DNA of 64,000 nucleotides from an uncultured Aquimarina sp. (GTDB lineage Bacteria; Bacteroidota; Bacteroidia; Flavobacteriales; Flavobacteriaceae): NCBI GenBank assembly GCA_947489685.1, contig CANLEM010000003.1, positions 785,283 to 849,282 of the forward strand, read 5' to 3'. Shown piece by piece: positions 20,735 to 31,084 of this stretch (position 1 is its first letter; each line of letters starts with the position of its first letter). The notes under the pieces were generated by a model. It saw only the letters and a program-made list of their open reading frames with translations, ran no database searches and was not told where the DNA came from. The position numbers and the translations under genes were made by a program.

Positions 20735-22819
20735 TTATGGGGTTAATTTTTTTTGTAAAAAATCTTGTTGATTCTTTGGTAAATTATGCATTAAAGCTAC
20801 ATATTTCTTTTGATATTTCTCTTGCTTTAATAGTTTATCCAAAATTTTTCTGCACGAATTTCTAAATCTCCAGTTATGATGTGTAGCTCCATCAACAAGA
20901 TCTGTTAGAGTTTGGTCGGAAAAAGCTTGTAAACTTTCTAAATAAGTAAATGCATTCTCTCTGGTATTAAAGCTAAATTGTGGAGATGTATATTTTGATA
21001 ATTCGCTATAAAATTGCTGATGTTGATCGGTTTGATACTCTCTTGTACTTAAGGCCAAGACTAACCATAAAATTCTTACATTTTTATCATTAAACCCGAT
21101 AATTTCTTTGGTAAGATCTAGATATTCATTTCTTTTCTCAGGAAAACTGGCCCATAAATGATATAGAGCAGGCTCTACGGTCGCATACGACGGATCTTTT
21201 AATAGCGATTCGTATTGCTCTTGTAAATCTTTAGGTATGGTACTTAATGTATTTGCTATTGCCTGGCGAATAAAAATGTTATTACTTTCAAAGGCTTTAT
21301 CATACAATGCAATAACCTCGGGCGATGTTGTACCTGCTAATTGATATATTACTTCTTGGCCTATATAATCATTTGCAGGAAAAGTAAGTGCTTTTGCCAG
21401 AGTTCCCCATTTACCAGCTATGGGTTGCGTACGTTCCTGGGCCAGACTTAGATAACTAGATATAAAATCTGATTTTGTAAGTATATCCAATGCAGACTGT
21501 GACGGAAAAGCAACATTTTCTAACCATAAGGTAGCGAATTCTTTTAGGTCTTCACCACTAACCTCTTCGGCAACGGCTATAAAGTCATCTGTAGTCGCAT
21601 TTTTAAATTTATATTTTTCAAGAAAATTGTGTATCGTTATTTTAAAACTGGTATCCCCTATCCTATCTCTAAGTGCATGAATTGCCCATGCTCCTCTTTG
21701 ATAAAAGGTTAATGAACTTGCCTTTGGATCTAATAATGAAGTGGCTTGTGGTGTTTTGGATAATTCGGTAAGTTGCTCGGCACTTTCATACAATTTGAAC
21801 AAAAAATAATCTTCACCAAAAATTTCCTTTTCTGCCAAAAGCGCATAATAAGTAGCAAATCCCTCTTGCAACCAATGATGAGTTCCTTCGGTCTCTGTAA
21901 CGAGGTCACCAAACCACTGATGTGCTAATTCATGAGCGTTAACATTGATATAATTGCGATCTATAAAAGCAGTTTCATCAATTACAAATGCATCAGAGAA
22001 GATTGTAGTTCCCGTATTTTCCATACCGGCATATAAAAAATCTTTTACTGGTATTTGTTTATAGTTTTGCCAAGGAAAAGCATATCCGATTTCTTTTTCA
22101 AGAAAATCAAAAATCTTTTTGCTGTGTTTATAAGTAGACTCAAACCTATCTTTGGCATCTGGGTAGTAATACATTTCTAACGGAATCCCACTGGCAGAAG
22201 TTTCTACAACTTTTTCATATGTACCTATCACAAATGCCAATAAGTAACTACTCATTGGTTGTTGCATATCATAGGTCCAACTTTGGATAGAATCATTTAC
22301 AGGTTCTATACTCAGTAATTTACCATTTGCTATTACCTCGGCTTCTTTTGCATAATTAATGACCAGGTCAAATTCTACTTTTTCATTCATATCATCAAAA
22401 CTTGGTAGCCAATTTGATGTATATTTTCCTTGTCCTTGAGTCCATATTTGCGGATTACCTTGATAATCATTTACAAAGTATACTGCTTTTTTGGGGGTAG
22501 CCACGTATTGAATTGTAATATTGTGATTGGCGTTGATTTTAAAATCAGAAGTGATTTCTATTTTTTGATTATCATACTCAAAATCTATTTCTTTTTTATC
22601 CAATAAGACTTTTACGATTTTCATTTTTTGAGCATCAATATAAATTGATGGTACAGTTTTCAAAACGTTAAATGTATAGCCTACTTCTCCCTTAATTTCT
22701 TTAGTTTTTGCATCGACCGTAATATTTACTTTACCCAACAAAAAATCCACATGATCCTTTTGTTGAGCCATACTTTCAAAAGAAAATAAAAGAATAAATA
22801 GATAAAAAATAATACGCAT
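20735..22819 (-). CDS. M1 family metallopeptidase
   Basis: 'GAMEN-like AGMENTGT', 'HELAHQWFGDLVT', 'WLQEGFATYYALLAE'. Confidence 0.95.
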   Translation of the reverse strand: MRIIFYLFILLFSFESMAQQKDHVDFLLGKVNITVDAKTKEIKGEVGYTFNVLKTVPSIYIDAQKMKIVKVLLDKKEIDFEYDNQKIEITSDFKINANHNITIQYVATPKKAVYFVNDYQGNPQIWTQGQGKYTSNWLPSFDDMNEKVEFDLVINYAKEAEVIANGKLLSIEPVNDSIQSWTYDMQQPMSSYLLAFVIGTYEKVVETSASGIPLEMYYYPDAKDRFESTYKHSKKIFDFLEKEIGYAFPWQNYKQIPVKDFLYAGMENTGTTIFSDAFVIDETAFIDRNYINVNAHELAHQWFGDLVTETEGTHHWLQEGFATYYALLAEKEIFGEDYFLFKLYESAEQLTELSKTPQATSLLDPKASSLTFYQRGAWAIHALRDRIGDTSFKITIHNFLEKYKFKNATTDDFIAVAEEVSGEDLKEFATLWLENVAFPSQSALDILTKSDFISSYLSLAQERTQPIAGKWGTLAKALTFPANDYIGQEVIYQLAGTTSPEVIALYDKAFESNNIFIRQAIANTLSTIPKDLQEQYESLLKDPSYATVEPALYHLWASFPEKRNEYLDLTKEIIGFNDKNVRILWLVLALSTREYQTDQHQQFYSELSKYTSPQFSFNTRENAFTYLESLQAFSDQTLTDLVDGATHHNWRFRNSCRKILDKLLKQEKYQKKYVALMHNLPKNQQDFLQKKLTP

Positions 22820-22901
22820 AGTATAAGATAATCAAATGTTCTGCCAAAATAACGATTTTAGAACAGTTATGTGACAGAACTACTGAGTAAGAAAAATTAA
22901 T

Positions 22902-25157
22902 CTATTCTTTAATTTTACTTATTGGTATTTTAATAGCGCTATTACAGAACCATTTGATTTTCAATGGTATTTTTCCGTCGGCAATTGTTTCATCACTAAC
23001 ATTCTTACCGGTACCGTAGTTAATTTGCCATCTAGGGCTTTTATGTATCCCCAAAAGTATAACCAAACGACTTCCCTTTTGGATTCGTTTACTCATAAAC
23101 AACGAATTCTTAATCGGAATATATTCTCGTTTTCCAGGTTCTAATAAATTACGAACACTTGGATCTTTGGCATAGCTTGCTCTGCCGAGATAGTTTGTTA
23201 ATCTTATATAGCTACTATCTTCTTTCATTTCGAATATCTCAATCTCAATATCCATATCTTTTTTATTGATTTCGGCATATATATCACCCAAAAATCGTCC
23301 GTTTACATCAAAAGACTCTTTAAACGGTTCGGATATGAAAGATACTTTATTATGTATTTTAAGTTTTTCTTGAAAGAAAGAATTTGTTTTTTGTAGGCTA
23401 TCTCCTCGATATTGATAATCTATTTCTTGAGTTATAAATTCTTTTTTGTCTAGTTTTTGAGTAGTCAATCCGTATTCATTTTCTTTGAGAACATTTTTTA
23501 AATAAAATACTAGAGTATCAGTATTCATTGCTTTTAAAGTAGGTTTATGTTTCCAAACATTAGCCTCCATGACTTGATAATTAACCTTATCTTTTAGAAT
23601 ATCAGGTTTCTTAGCTCCCTTAAAAATATAGTCGAACCATTGATATGCCAATACATCCATATCCATTTTGGATATGCTGTCTACGGTATATCTTCCTACT
23701 TTTTTGGCGGTTCTTCCGGCAGCACTACTATGATTGTATGGACCAATTACCAAATAGTGATTAGCATTTTTATTGTATTCGGTATGCTTATTATAATAAT
23801 GTAACGCTCCCACTTGATCACTATCAAAATATCCCGTGGTAGTAAGTACTGGTATGTTAATTTTAGAAAATTCTTCTTGATTAGGAGTCATATTTCTCCA
23901 GTAACTATCATAACTAGGATGGTCTAACCAACGCTGAAATATAGCATTAGGTGCACCATCCAAAGAGTCAAGAGCACGAAAGGATTTTCCGCTCTTGTAC
24001 CATTTTTTATATAACTTATTCCATCTCTTTGAATCCAAAAAGTTTTCTAAATCAATAAAATCATGCGCCGTAACAAAATTAATCCATCGGATCATGTAGC
24101 TCATAAAAACATTATTCTCCATCGGATAATCGTTGCCAATACCCACCGAAACTTGAGGTACAATTGTTTTTAATGCAGGATGTAACCCTTTGGCGGCTGC
24201 CCATTGACTAAATCCAAGGTAACTTCCGCCCATCATACCTACTTCTCCATTGCTCCAAGGCTGTTTACTAATCCAATCTATGACTTCATAAGCATCTTTG
24301 GCATCATGCTCAAACGGCTCTATAGTTTCTGGACTAAAGCGTTTACCTCTTGTATTTGCAATCACACCTACATATCCGTAGTAAGCGGCTTCTTTAACCA
24401 AAAAGTCATCTACTACTCCACTTTCATAAGGATAAATACTAAAAATTAACATGGTAGGTTTTGGTTTAGTATCTCCTTTTTTATGACCAATTCTTAGCGC
24501 AATAGTGGCTCCATCCCTTGTTTTGAGTGATACACTATCTCTTGTTACATAGCGTTTTTGGTCCTCCTTGTCTATTAATCCAACGGCTATAGACTTTGTT
24601 TTTTCTATTACTTTTTTTGAAAGATATGCAGATGACAATGCAAAGAAATCTCTTTGCGAAATACTATCTTCTATTTTCCGATTTTCTAAAATCTTGGTTA
24701 TTCTTTTATGTTGACCATCGATAGTTTTATCGAAACGTATTGGCACTCTAAGTTTTGTTTTATCTGTTAAAGCATTATACAGTTTATAAAAAGCCGAAGT
24801 ATATGCCTCGTCAAAAGTTGTATTTTGGGTCAACTTTGCTTGAGCATAGAGATAGTTTTCGATCGAGATAAGTGCAGCTTCTTGTGGATATTCTTTTCCG
24901 GATATATTTCTTAAACTATCTATAGATACTACAGCTTGGGCATAATCTTGTAATAGCATTTGTGCGATGCTCTTATTTTGATAATACGTCTCTTTATTTT
25001 TTTCAGAATAGTCTTTCAGAATTAATGCTGATATTTCAGAAATCTTTTCATTTAATATAGAAGAATTTGCTTTTATTTCTTTTGGCAAATAATACTTTTG
25101 AGACCATACACTTGCAAAGTTCAATCCCAATAAAAGAATCAAAATAATTTGTTTCAT
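22902..25157 (-). CDS. CocE/NonD family hydrolase (X-Pro dipeptidyl-peptidase-like)
   Basis: 'DAYEVIDWISKQPWSNGEVGMMGGSYLGFSQWAAA', 'GYFDSDQVGAL'; internal start MKQIILILLLG. Confidence 0.93.
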   Translation of the reverse strand: MKQIILILLLGLNFASVWSQKYYLPKEIKANSSILNEKISEISALILKDYSEKNKETYYQNKSIAQMLLQDYAQAVVSIDSLRNISGKEYPQEAALISIENYLYAQAKLTQNTTFDEAYTSAFYKLYNALTDKTKLRVPIRFDKTIDGQHKRITKILENRKIEDSISQRDFFALSSAYLSKKVIEKTKSIAVGLIDKEDQKRYVTRDSVSLKTRDGATIALRIGHKKGDTKPKPTMLIFSIYPYESGVVDDFLVKEAAYYGYVGVIANTRGKRFSPETIEPFEHDAKDAYEVIDWISKQPWSNGEVGMMGGSYLGFSQWAAAKGLHPALKTIVPQVSVGIGNDYPMENNVFMSYMIRWINFVTAHDFIDLENFLDSKRWNKLYKKWYKSGKSFRALDSLDGAPNAIFQRWLDHPSYDSYWRNMTPNQEEFSKINIPVLTTTGYFDSDQVGALHYYNKHTEYNKNANHYLVIGPYNHSSAAGRTAKKVGRYTVDSISKMDMDVLAYQWFDYIFKGAKKPDILKDKVNYQVMEANVWKHKPTLKAMNTDTLVFYLKNVLKENEYGLTTQKLDKKEFITQEIDYQYRGDSLQKTNSFFQEKLKIHNKVSFISEPFKESFDVNGRFLGDIYAEINKKDMDIEIEIFEMKEDSSYIRLTNYLGRASYAKDPSVRNLLEPGKREYIPIKNSLFMSKRIQKGSRLVILLGIHKSPRWQINYGTGKNVSDETIADGKIPLKIKWFCNSAIKIPISKIKE

Positions 25158-25391
25158 AATGCGTTTTGATGATGTATTACAAAATATAAAAAACATCTGG
25201 TTATAAGCATGTGTTGTTACAAGGTAAAATGTTACCAAGCTATTGGCAAATTTGCCACTATTTTATCTTTTTCTGCATAAACTATGATGCAGGGTAGCAA
25301 ATATAGGTGAGTAAAGTAAAGAAATATGGATTTCTTTATAATTGCTCATTTTTGTTTGTGAACAAATCTATATGCTCTTATATTAGCTGTT

Positions 25392-27494
25392 ATGAATCCT
25401 AATGTTCTACAAACACCTATAGACTATCTTAAAGGCGTGGGGCCATCTCGAGCAGATCTATTACGATCAGAATTAGGTATACGTACATATCAGGATTTGG
25501 TAAATCTATTCCCAAATCGATATATCGATAAAACCCAATATTACAAAATCAATCAATTACAAAAAACCTCTTCTGAAGTTCAAATTATTGGTAAGATCAT
25601 CAATATCAAAACAGTAGAACAAAAGCGGGGAAAACGACTAGTAGCAAAATTTATAGATGATACCGGCCAGATGGAGTTGGTTTGGTTTCGCGGTCATAAA
25701 TGGATTAGAGAACATATTAAATTAAACACTACCTACGTTGTCTCTGGAAAACCAAAATATTATCAGGGTTTTAATATACCCCATCCCGAGATGGAATTGA
25801 TGGATGAACATGAGCAAAATCTAAGAACGGCTATGCAACCTGTTTATCCATCTACCGAGAAACTGGTAAATAAAGGAGTTACCAATCGGGCGATGTCAAA
25901 GATGATGCAGCAATTGTTTATCGAAACCAAAGTACGTTTTTACGACACCCTTTCTAAAGAAATATTAGATGAACTACAACTTCTTCCTAAAAACGAAGCT
26001 GTTTTTAATGTTCATTTTCCGAAAAGCCAAGAATTGTTGGCTAAAGCGCAATACAGATTAAAATTTGAAGAGTTATTCTATATTCAGTTACAATTAATTA
26101 CCAAAAAACTTATTCGCAAACAAAAAATTAAAGGTTTCCCCTTTACCGAAGTGGGAGCTCATTTCAATAATTTTTACAAAAACCATCTTCCATTTGACCT
26201 TACCAATGCTCAAAAACGGGTAATTAAAGAAATTCGAAACGATATTGGTAGTAGTGCACAAATGAACCGATTATTGCAAGGTGATGTAGGATCTGGTAAA
26301 ACTATTGTGGGGCTTATGACGATGTTGTTGGCAATAGATAATGGTTTTCAGGCATGTTTAATGGCGCCGACAGCCATATTAGCAAATCAGCACTACCAAG
26401 GTATCAAAGAGCTTACTGATCAACTTGATATCACTGTAAAATTATTAATGGGGAGTTCTACTACCAAAGAACGTAGAGAAATTCATGAAGGACTAGAAGA
26501 TGGCTCTTTACATATTCTTATTGGTACCCATGCCGTTTTGGAAGACAAGGTAAAGTTTAAAAACCTAGGATTGGCCATTATCGATGAACAACATCGGTTT
26601 GGAGTTGCGCAACGGTCAAAATTATGGCATAAAAACACCTATCCGCCGCATATTCTGGTAATGACAGCTACTCCTATCCCACGCACACTGGCCATGAGTT
26701 TGTATGGAGATCTTGATATTTCGGTCATAGACGAACTTCCGCCAGGGCGTAAAGCTATTAAAACTGTACATCGTTATGATAGTAACCGTTTAAAGGTATT
26801 TAAATTTATTGCTGATGAGATAAAAAAGGGACGACAGATTTATATTGTATACCCTTTGATACAAGAATCTGAAGCTATGGATTATAAAGATCTTATGGAT
26901 GGTTATGAAAGTATTGCTCGTTCATTTCCTGCTCCAGAGTTTCAGATCTCTATTGTACATGGTAAAATGAAACCTGCAGACAAAGATTACGAAATGGATC
27001 GGTTTGTAAAGGGCGAAACTCAAATCATGGTGGCTACCACCGTTATCGAAGTAGGTGTAAATGTTCCTAATGCTAGTGTGATGATTATTGAAAGCGCCGA
27101 ACGCTTTGGGTTATCCCAATTACATCAGTTACGAGGTCGTGTAGGTCGAGGAGCAGAACAAAGTTTTTGTATTTTGATGACCAGTTTTAAACTATCCGCA
27201 GATAGTAAAACCAGATTAGAAACCATGACACGTACCAATGATGGTTTTGATATTGCCGAAGTAGATTTAAAGCTTCGAGGTCCTGGTGATATTATGGGAA
27301 CCCAACAAAGTGGAGTACTTAATCTTAAAATAGCCGATATCGTGAGGGATAATGATATTTTGAAAACTGCACGATATTATGCTGTAAAAATACTTAAAGA
27401 AGACCCCTCTTTATCATCTGAAAAAAATAAAATCTTGCTATACACCTATCAACAAATGGCAAAGCATAAGAATATCTGGAACTATATTAGTTAA
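25392..27494 (+). CDS. recG: ATP-dependent DNA helicase RecG
   Basis: 'LLQGDVGSGKTIVGL', 'IIDEQHRFGVAQR', 'MTATPIPRTLAMSLYGDLDISVIDELPPGRK'. Confidence 0.97.
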   Translation: MNPNVLQTPIDYLKGVGPSRADLLRSELGIRTYQDLVNLFPNRYIDKTQYYKINQLQKTSSEVQIIGKIINIKTVEQKRGKRLVAKFIDDTGQMELVWFRGHKWIREHIKLNTTYVVSGKPKYYQGFNIPHPEMELMDEHEQNLRTAMQPVYPSTEKLVNKGVTNRAMSKMMQQLFIETKVRFYDTLSKEILDELQLLPKNEAVFNVHFPKSQELLAKAQYRLKFEELFYIQLQLITKKLIRKQKIKGFPFTEVGAHFNNFYKNHLPFDLTNAQKRVIKEIRNDIGSSAQMNRLLQGDVGSGKTIVGLMTMLLAIDNGFQACLMAPTAILANQHYQGIKELTDQLDITVKLLMGSSTTKERREIHEGLEDGSLHILIGTHAVLEDKVKFKNLGLAIIDEQHRFGVAQRSKLWHKNTYPPHILVMTATPIPRTLAMSLYGDLDISVIDELPPGRKAIKTVHRYDSNRLKVFKFIADEIKKGRQIYIVYPLIQESEAMDYKDLMDGYESIARSFPAPEFQISIVHGKMKPADKDYEMDRFVKGETQIMVATTVIEVGVNVPNASVMIIESAERFGLSQLHQLRGRVGRGAEQSFCILMTSFKLSADSKTRLETMTRTNDGFDIAEVDLKLRGPGDIMGTQQSGVLNLKIADIVRDNDILKTARYYAVKILKEDPSLSSEKNKILLYTYQQMAKHKNIWNYIS

Positions 27495-27551
27495 TCCATA
27501 CTATTTTTGAAGCATTTATGTTATACATATTATAATCAATCCCATACTAAT

Positions 27552-28007
27552 ATGAGAACTGTAGTAATTGTTTGTTTTATGGTGTTTTTGTCTAGCTTCA
27601 GTTTTGGGCAATATTTAGACGAACATGAATGGACTACACTTTCTGGGTATGTTAGTTCTGGCAATAACCAGGAGTTTGAGAAATTTTTGACTCAAAAAGA
27701 ATTTTTAAAAGCTGAGGAAGCCAATGAAAAGTATACATTCTATAGCTGGAAAAAAACCGATCATTTCTTTTACGGGGTACGGGTAAATAAAAAATCGGGG
27801 CAAGTAACATATATGACCAATGATCAAAACTATGTATTGAAATTGCTTTCAAAATTTATTTCGGAATATACGCGGGTAACCTCTGATCAACAAGGACAAC
27901 GATCGGTAACTCACATTTTTGAATCCCCTACAGCAACTATTGCGGTGAAATTGGATATTACAGAAAATCAAGGCACCCATTTACTATTTGCCAAGACTAA
28001 ATCCTGA
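27552..28007 (+). CDS. hypothetical secreted protein
   Basis: Signal peptide MRTVVIVCFMVFLSSFSFG; internal start chosen. Confidence 0.65.
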   Translation: MRTVVIVCFMVFLSSFSFGQYLDEHEWTTLSGYVSSGNNQEFEKFLTQKEFLKAEEANEKYTFYSWKKTDHFFYGVRVNKKSGQVTYMTNDQNYVLKLLSKFISEYTRVTSDQQGQRSVTHIFESPTATIAVKLDITENQGTHLLFAKTKS

Positions 28008-28012
28008 TAGTT

Positions 28013-28381
28013 TTAAGAATCCATATAAGGTTGCCATTTTACAAGCACATATTTTTCTTTTTGATGTTCTTTTAAAGCCATAAATCCATATTCATAACAA
28101 AAAAGATACACCTGCCCTTTTTGATTTTTCCAGTAATGGGTAAAGTACTTGGGATTAAAACCCTCGCTTATCAATTTTTCTTTTCTTACTGTAGATAATC
28201 CGGATTTATTATAAGCTTTTAATATTTTTCTATTGGTTTTAAGTTGTTTATCTATAGTATAATATTGCCCTTCTTCTTGTTTCCTTTTTTCATATTGGTG
28301 TGCAGATTTACAATGTACAGAACAATACTTTTTATCGGATCTGCCTATGATTTCGCTATCACAAAAATTGCATTTTTTCAT
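28013..28381 (-). CDS. zinc-ribbon-containing hypothetical protein
   Basis: CxxC...CxxxC 'CNFCDSEIIGRSDKKYCSVHCKSAH'. Confidence 0.75.
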   Translation of the reverse strand: MKKCNFCDSEIIGRSDKKYCSVHCKSAHQYEKRKQEEGQYYTIDKQLKTNRKILKAYNKSGLSTVRKEKLISEGFNPKYFTHYWKNQKGQVYLFCYEYGFMALKEHQKEKYVLVKWQPYMDS

Positions 28382-28465
28382 GTGAATTTTATAATAAAAG
28401 TATAATATACGAATATTATCCGTATAATAATCTGTTAAAGTAATTATTTAATCCATTTTTGACAT

Positions 28466-29593
28466 GTGAAACACCCTAAGCACATCACTTTAAAACATTT
28501 ATTGATTCGTAATCAAAAGATGATCGGTATGCAATTTCGCCAGGATAAAGTTTTACAAGCCTTGGTAAAAGAGCTCCCAGATGCACGTTGGAGTGAAAAA
28601 TTTGGAATGGCCTATATCCCCAACACCAAAGAACATCTAGATATGATTTTCAAATTATTTAAAGGGGTTGCATGGATTAATTGCAATTTCTTTTATAAAA
28701 ATCAGGTCGTAAATAGAGAAAAACAAAATATTGATGTGCAATGGTTTAGAAATCGAAAACATCACACCTCTTATCGTTCTTGCCCTGAAGCATATTTACA
28801 AAAACTTGAACTTAAAAGATATTCTAACAGTACCGTAAAAAACTATGTATTGGCTTTTGAAGCATTTATTAATTATTATCCTAAGTGTGAGGTTATGGAT
28901 CTGAATGAAAATGATGTTAGATCTTACTTACAACATTTAATTCAAGAACATAAATCCAACTCTACAATAAACCTGGCAATCAATGCTATTAAGTTTTATT
29001 ATGAAATTGTTTTAGAAATGCCCAATCGCTTTTATAGTATAGAGCGTCCCAGAAAACAAGAAACTCTTCCGAAGGTAATTAGTAAAGCCGAAATTTTACA
29101 AATGATCGAGTGTACTAATAACATAAAACACCGATGTATAATAGGGTTATTATATTCTTCGGGATTAAGACGAAGCGAATTGCAACATTTAAAAATCGAA
29201 GATATTGACAGTAACCGAATGGTAATCAAAGTTATAAATGGAAAAGGCGGAAAAACCCGGTTAACATTATTATCCACTACTGTTTTACAAGATTTACGTA
29301 AGTATTATAAAGAATATAAGCCTGTGCATTATCTATTTGAAGGACATAAAAGGGCGCAATACTCATCTGGAAGTATCGTAAAAGTGGTATCTAAGGCGGC
29401 TAGTAAAGCAGGAATAAAAGTAAAAGTAAGTCCGCATATGTTGCGTCATAGTTTTGCAACACATTTATTAGAAAATGGTACGGATCTAAGATATATACAA
29501 CGATTATTGGGTCATAACTCTACCAAAACCACAGAAATCTATACTCATGTTGCAACCAATGTGTTTAGCACCATCAAAAACCCTTTGGACTAA
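28466..29593 (+). CDS. tyrosine-type site-specific recombinase/integrase (candidate cassette integrase)
   Basis: Catalytic set intact: R 'SSGLRRSEL', K 'NGKGGKTRLT', HxxR 'SPHMLRHSFATHLLE', H 'LLGHNSTKTTE', Y 'IYTHV'; SAM-like core-binding domain; N-terminal extension; C-term 'NPLD'. Confidence 0.95.
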   Translation: MKHPKHITLKHLLIRNQKMIGMQFRQDKVLQALVKELPDARWSEKFGMAYIPNTKEHLDMIFKLFKGVAWINCNFFYKNQVVNREKQNIDVQWFRNRKHHTSYRSCPEAYLQKLELKRYSNSTVKNYVLAFEAFINYYPKCEVMDLNENDVRSYLQHLIQEHKSNSTINLAINAIKFYYEIVLEMPNRFYSIERPRKQETLPKVISKAEILQMIECTNNIKHRCIIGLLYSSGLRRSELQHLKIEDIDSNRMVIKVINGKGGKTRLTLLSTTVLQDLRKYYKEYKPVHYLFEGHKRAQYSSGSIVKVVSKAASKAGIKVKVSPHMLRHSFATHLLENGTDLRYIQRLLGHNSTKTTEIYTHVATNVFSTIKNPLD

Positions 29594-29645
29594 CATTCAC
29601 ATAATTAAAATATATGTACTTTTACACATACACAATTGTTACCAG
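29594..29645 (+). promoter_or_regulatory. candidate primary insertion (attI-like) site between recombinase stop and first cassette
   Basis: AT-rich spacer with small inverted repeat TATGTac..acACATA ending in CAATT|GTTACCAG, the first cassette core. Confidence 0.4.
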
Positions 29646-30463
29646 TAATTGGAAAAATCTTGAAAAGCATAATTTTATTCGGAATAGTAATTAGCATTTT
29701 ATCCTGTAATGTTTCAGGCAATAAAAGCGAACAAAAAAATAACGACGAAATGTTCGGATTGTTTAAGAAAAAAGCTGAAAAGAAAACGGAGATACTATCG
29801 CATGCAGATTATAACATTATTTTTGAAAATCAAATTGTAGAAGATACACCAATTGAATTACTTAAAATTGGAAATCTTAAAATCCCAAGCGGAAGAATAG
29901 TTGTTTGCGATCCTCTAGTTTATTCAGATACTCCTCCCCTTTCAAGAACTGTAAAACCTGGAGAATATCCAATTAAGATCTACATAGCAAAAACCAAAAG
30001 TTCTGGAAATCGATATGCTATAGCAAAATTGGAATTTAGTGAAGAGAAAGCCGAAAAATGGGTAATGGCTCTAAGAGATATAGATGATATTACCGAATTA
30101 ACTGACGACAATGATTATTTTGGGTTTCCCGTGGATGCAGGATTGGGAGGATTCTACGATTATGAATCCGGAATTGAATATCAAAAATTCGAAAAAGATT
30201 TTATGAATCAAAATCCTGATGGTAATATTTATGACGACTTTTTTGCAGCGGAATTCAAAAAAAATGCTGTTGACCAAGATGATCCAAATGATATTGGCGA
30301 TTGGATAAATTTTCAACTTCCGAATTCGGAACTAAACATAACGATGTTTCATTCTGGTTATGGAGATGGATTGTACCCAGCATATTGGGGAATAAATAAA
30401 AATGGAAAAATAGTATCATTGGTAATTGACTTTCTGGTGTTACTTCTTCCTGAAGATGAATAA
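29636..30463 (+). CDS. DUF4241-like lipoprotein (cassette 1 cargo)
   Basis: ORF with lipoprotein-like N-term 'LKSIILFGIVISILSC' and 'IPSGRIVVCDPLV...GNRYAIAKLEF'; no ATG, so a TTG start is likely (29636 or 29660). Confidence 0.75.
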   Translation: MLPVIGKILKSIILFGIVISILSCNVSGNKSEQKNNDEMFGLFKKKAEKKTEILSHADYNIIFENQIVEDTPIELLKIGNLKIPSGRIVVCDPLVYSDTPPLSRTVKPGEYPIKIYIAKTKSSGNRYAIAKLEFSEEKAEKWVMALRDIDDITELTDDNDYFGFPVDAGLGGFYDYESGIEYQKFEKDFMNQNPDGNIYDDFFAAEFKKNAVDQDDPNDIGDWINFQLPNSELNITMFHSGYGDGLYPAYWGINKNGKIVSLVIDFLVLLLPEDE

Positions 30464-30470
30464 AAAACAA

Positions 30471-30537
30471 CTGGTAACAAGGTGTATAAATTCATAGTGG
30501 CTAAAAGCCACAACGATTCATACACGCAACGTTATCG
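30471..30537 (+). repeat. attC-like site 1
   Basis: CTGGTAAC-AAGGTGTATAAATTCATAGTGGCT-AAA-AGCCACAACGATTCATACACGCAAC|GTTATCG; CTGGTAAC is the reverse complement of the cassette-1 start GTTACCAG (29638). Confidence 0.85.
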
Positions 30538-30880
30538 CCACATTGTTGGAGTCTGAAAAATAGAACGAAAGCAACGAACGGTTAACCATCCAATGACCTG
30601 AGTATTTTTGTGATGGTTAATGTCAAATCGAAGAAAAAGCGATAAGAAAAACCAAAATTGAGGAGGTTTCCGCAAGTAAAACGTGCTAAAAAATCGCTTT
30701 TTTGGCTGATCAGCGACGGACGAAAAAAAGTTCAGGTTCATTTGGTATGGTCTGTTCCCTACTCGATGATTGCAAGGTGATCGCGAGAAGAAAAAATAAA
30801 GTTGACGGAATAATTATGCAAGTAATATCACCTTGCTTGTCATATTTGCTAAGGTTAGTGACCGAAAAAAATAAACGCAC
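30532..30880 (+). ncRNA. candidate structured ncRNA / ORF-less cassette, family copy A (cassette 2)
   Basis: No credible ORF; strongly similar to 36283-36629 and partly to 34276-34553; hairpin GCAAGGTGAT...ATCACCTTGC and others. Strand assumed from array direction. Confidence 0.55.
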
Positions 30881-31049
30881 GATAACACGATATATGTGCC
30901 ATAGCAGCAAAGTAATCAATCGAAAGGTTGTTGTATATTTGGTAAGGCACAATGCTTGCAGAAAGTAAAAGTTAGCAACCAATGCGCAGAAAAACCGAAA
31001 AGTAAGGTAACATTTTGCCCTGCTACAACACATATATAAAACGTTACAA
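30880..31049 (+). repeat. attC-like site 2 (long ~165-nt type)
   Basis: CGATAAC (reverse complement of cassette-2 start GTTATCG) ACGATATATGTGCCATAGCA...TGCTACAACACATATATAAAAC|GTTACAAG. Confidence 0.85.
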
Positions 31050-31084
31050 GCAATTAATCAAAAAAATACTTGTAAATAAAAATT

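Noticed and set aside
30471-30537. att-like hairpins being only rho-independent terminators
   Set aside because: Some hairpins could terminate transcription, but they lack consistent T tracts and carry conserved NYAAC and AMC|GTTR boxes plus cassette-specific complementarity.
30702-31033. ORFs 30702-30968 (+), 30710-31033 (-) and the similar 36565-36774 (-)
   Set aside because: They run across attC-like DNA; shared peptide 'KYTTTFRLITLLLWHIYRVIVRLFF' simply reflects the conserved repeat, and frames break between copies through indels.
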